From Candidatus Nitrosopelagicus sp. (GTDB lineage Archaea; Thermoproteota; Nitrososphaeria; Nitrososphaerales; Nitrosopumilaceae), in the NCBI GenBank assembly GCA_028345195.1, contig JAOMCX010000010.1:1-50451 (forward strand): 50,451 nt of DNA. Reading direction: 5' to 3'. The position numbers and the translations under genes were made by a program. The notes below the pieces were generated by a model. The model saw only the letters and a program-made list of their open reading frames with translations. It was not told the origin of the DNA and did no database searches. This document shows positions 49,996 to 50,451 of this stretch, piece after piece (position 1 is the stretch's first letter; every line of letters starts with the position of its first letter).

Positions 49996-50181
49996 ATGGG
50001 ATTATTTGGTAAGAAAAAGAAAGATGATAAGAAAACTAATACCATATGCAAAGTGTGTGATCTAGAATTACATCAACCTGAAAGATTAGAACGACACATG
50101 AAAAAAGCACATGGTAATGTCCCTGAGAAGAAACCTGAATTCAGCACCAAGGGTGGAGTTGAACAAGGTGGCATGTGGTAA
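49996..50181 (+). CDS. single C2H2 zinc-finger protein
   Basis: The 61-residue protein begins MGLFGKKKKDDKKTNTI at ATG 49996; the upstream frame from 49957 is hydrophobic and not preferred. One finger, CKVCDLELHQPERLERHMKKAH, has the C2H2 spacing. The rest is Lys-rich and glycine-rich. It shares the MGLFxKK start with the triple zinc-ribbon protein. Confidence 0.75.
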   Translation: MGLFGKKKKDDKKTNTICKVCDLELHQPERLERHMKKAHGNVPEKKPEFSTKGGVEQGGMW

Positions 50182-50382
50182 AATTATTTAGATCACTACA
50201 TAAGCAGTATGTTTCAAGCATTTCATTTCATTTCAAAGTGATTTTGAGCTTGAATTGAATATAAAATTAGAATTCAATGCAATAATTTGCTTGAAATTTC
50301 TCAATTTACTCCATGACAAAAGCATTACGTTACAGTTCAAAATTAACAAAAACTTATCCTTGCAAAATATTCCTAAGAAATA
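50182..50382. other. intergenic stretch
   Basis: About 200 bases with no open frame or RNA I can support. A direct repeat ATTTCATTTCATTTC (about 50220-50234) and T-rich runs occur. A weak TATA-like AACTTATC lies near 50350-50357, suitable for the next gene. Confidence 0.5.
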
Positions 50383-50451
50383 TTGAAAATTTTACTCCTT
50401 TCTATTTTGGCACTTGCTATGTTTGGTGTTATGATTCCCGGTGCATTATAT
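50383..50451 (+). CDS. start of a secreted or membrane protein, cut by window edge
   Basis: From TTG at 50383 the frame is open to the last base (23 codons). It begins with a typical signal peptide, KILLLSILALAMFGVMIPG, followed by ALY. An in-frame stop at 50374-50376 sets the upstream limit. The mature protein is outside the window, so its family is unknown. Confidence 0.6.
   Translation, partial: MKILLLSILALAMFGVMIPGALY

Noticed and set aside
1-50451. tRNA, rRNA, CRISPR arrays, IS elements, prophage
   Set aside because: No cloverleaf-like or rRNA-like stretches, no regular spacers and no transposase or integrase frames were noticed; I did not run a dedicated search, so a small tRNA could have been missed.

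Overview
The window looks like a chromosomal segment of a marine ammonia-oxidising thaumarchaeon (Nitrosopumilus type). The DNA is AT-rich, genes are tightly packed on both strands, and promoters are archaeal TATA boxes about 25 bases before starts with almost no leader. Archaeal marker genes include EF-1 alpha, S10, RNA polymerase subunit P, tRNA-splicing endonuclease, the A-type ATPase F subunit, the bifunctional fructose-1,6-bisphosphate aldolase/phosphatase and an archaeal-type AspRS. CdvC (Vps4-like) with a plastocyanin-like membrane copper protein points to Thaumarchaeota. I see no rRNA, tRNA, CRISPR array, insertion sequence or prophage.

Layout. 1-9 kb: a cut-off membrane protein, a flavin split-barrel protein, an F420-type oxidoreductase, a short iron-type alcohol dehydrogenase, a frameshifted glycerate 2-kinase, citrate synthase, a DHH phosphoesterase, a hemerythrin-like protein and a RidA protein. 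9-15 kb: cdvC, then carA-carB, with carB broken at two poly-A runs. 15-20.8 kb: metallophosphoesterase, a stand-alone SWIM zinc protein, the copper protein, ATPase subunit F, and a zinc alcohol dehydrogenase paired with an LsrF-like thiolase. 20.9-25.7 kb: the branched-chain amino-acid operon ilvB-ilvN-leuA-leuB. 25.7-33 kb: AspRS, an orphan ABC ATPase, a methyltransferase, small zinc proteins, a possible small RNA, a cold-shock protein, a VTT-domain membrane protein, 3-methyladenine glycosylase and a DRG GTPase. 33-45 kb: phosphoglycolate phosphatase, ArgRS, a TPR protein, a SIMPL protein, a lone Lrp effector domain, a TauE permease, a double-SDR plus hotdog operon, tRNA endonuclease, a PhoU/DUF47-like protein, DNA ligase and the aldolase/phosphatase. 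45.5-50.4 kb: EF-1 alpha, S10, RpoP, several zinc microproteins, a LOG-like protein, a 3-hydroxyacyl-CoA dehydrogenase and the start of an exported protein.

How the genes fit together. Several encode central carbon metabolism of an autotroph: citrate synthase, the gluconeogenic aldolase/phosphatase, and a 3-hydroxyacyl-CoA dehydrogenase and a semialdehyde-type alcohol dehydrogenase that would suit the 3-hydroxypropionate/4-hydroxybutyrate cycle. Others make arginine/pyrimidine precursors (CarAB) and valine/leucine (Ilv/Leu).

Most notable points: (1) three single-base frameshifts, each explained by one extra A in a poly-A run (two in carB, one in glycerate kinase); (2) a 582-residue tandem SDR protein whose layout recalls the N-terminal half of Chloroflexus malonyl-CoA reductase but whose YxxxK lysine is Gln; (3) an iron-type ADH with an apparent His-to-Gln change at a metal position; (4) a promoter, hairpin and T-tract unit before the cold-shock gene that may be a small RNA or a structured leader; (5) three good palindromes at promoters (ilvB, csp, fbp/EF-1 alpha); (6) a family of zinc microproteins, two sharing an MGLFxKK start. 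No wholly new multi-gene defence or mobile system is evident.
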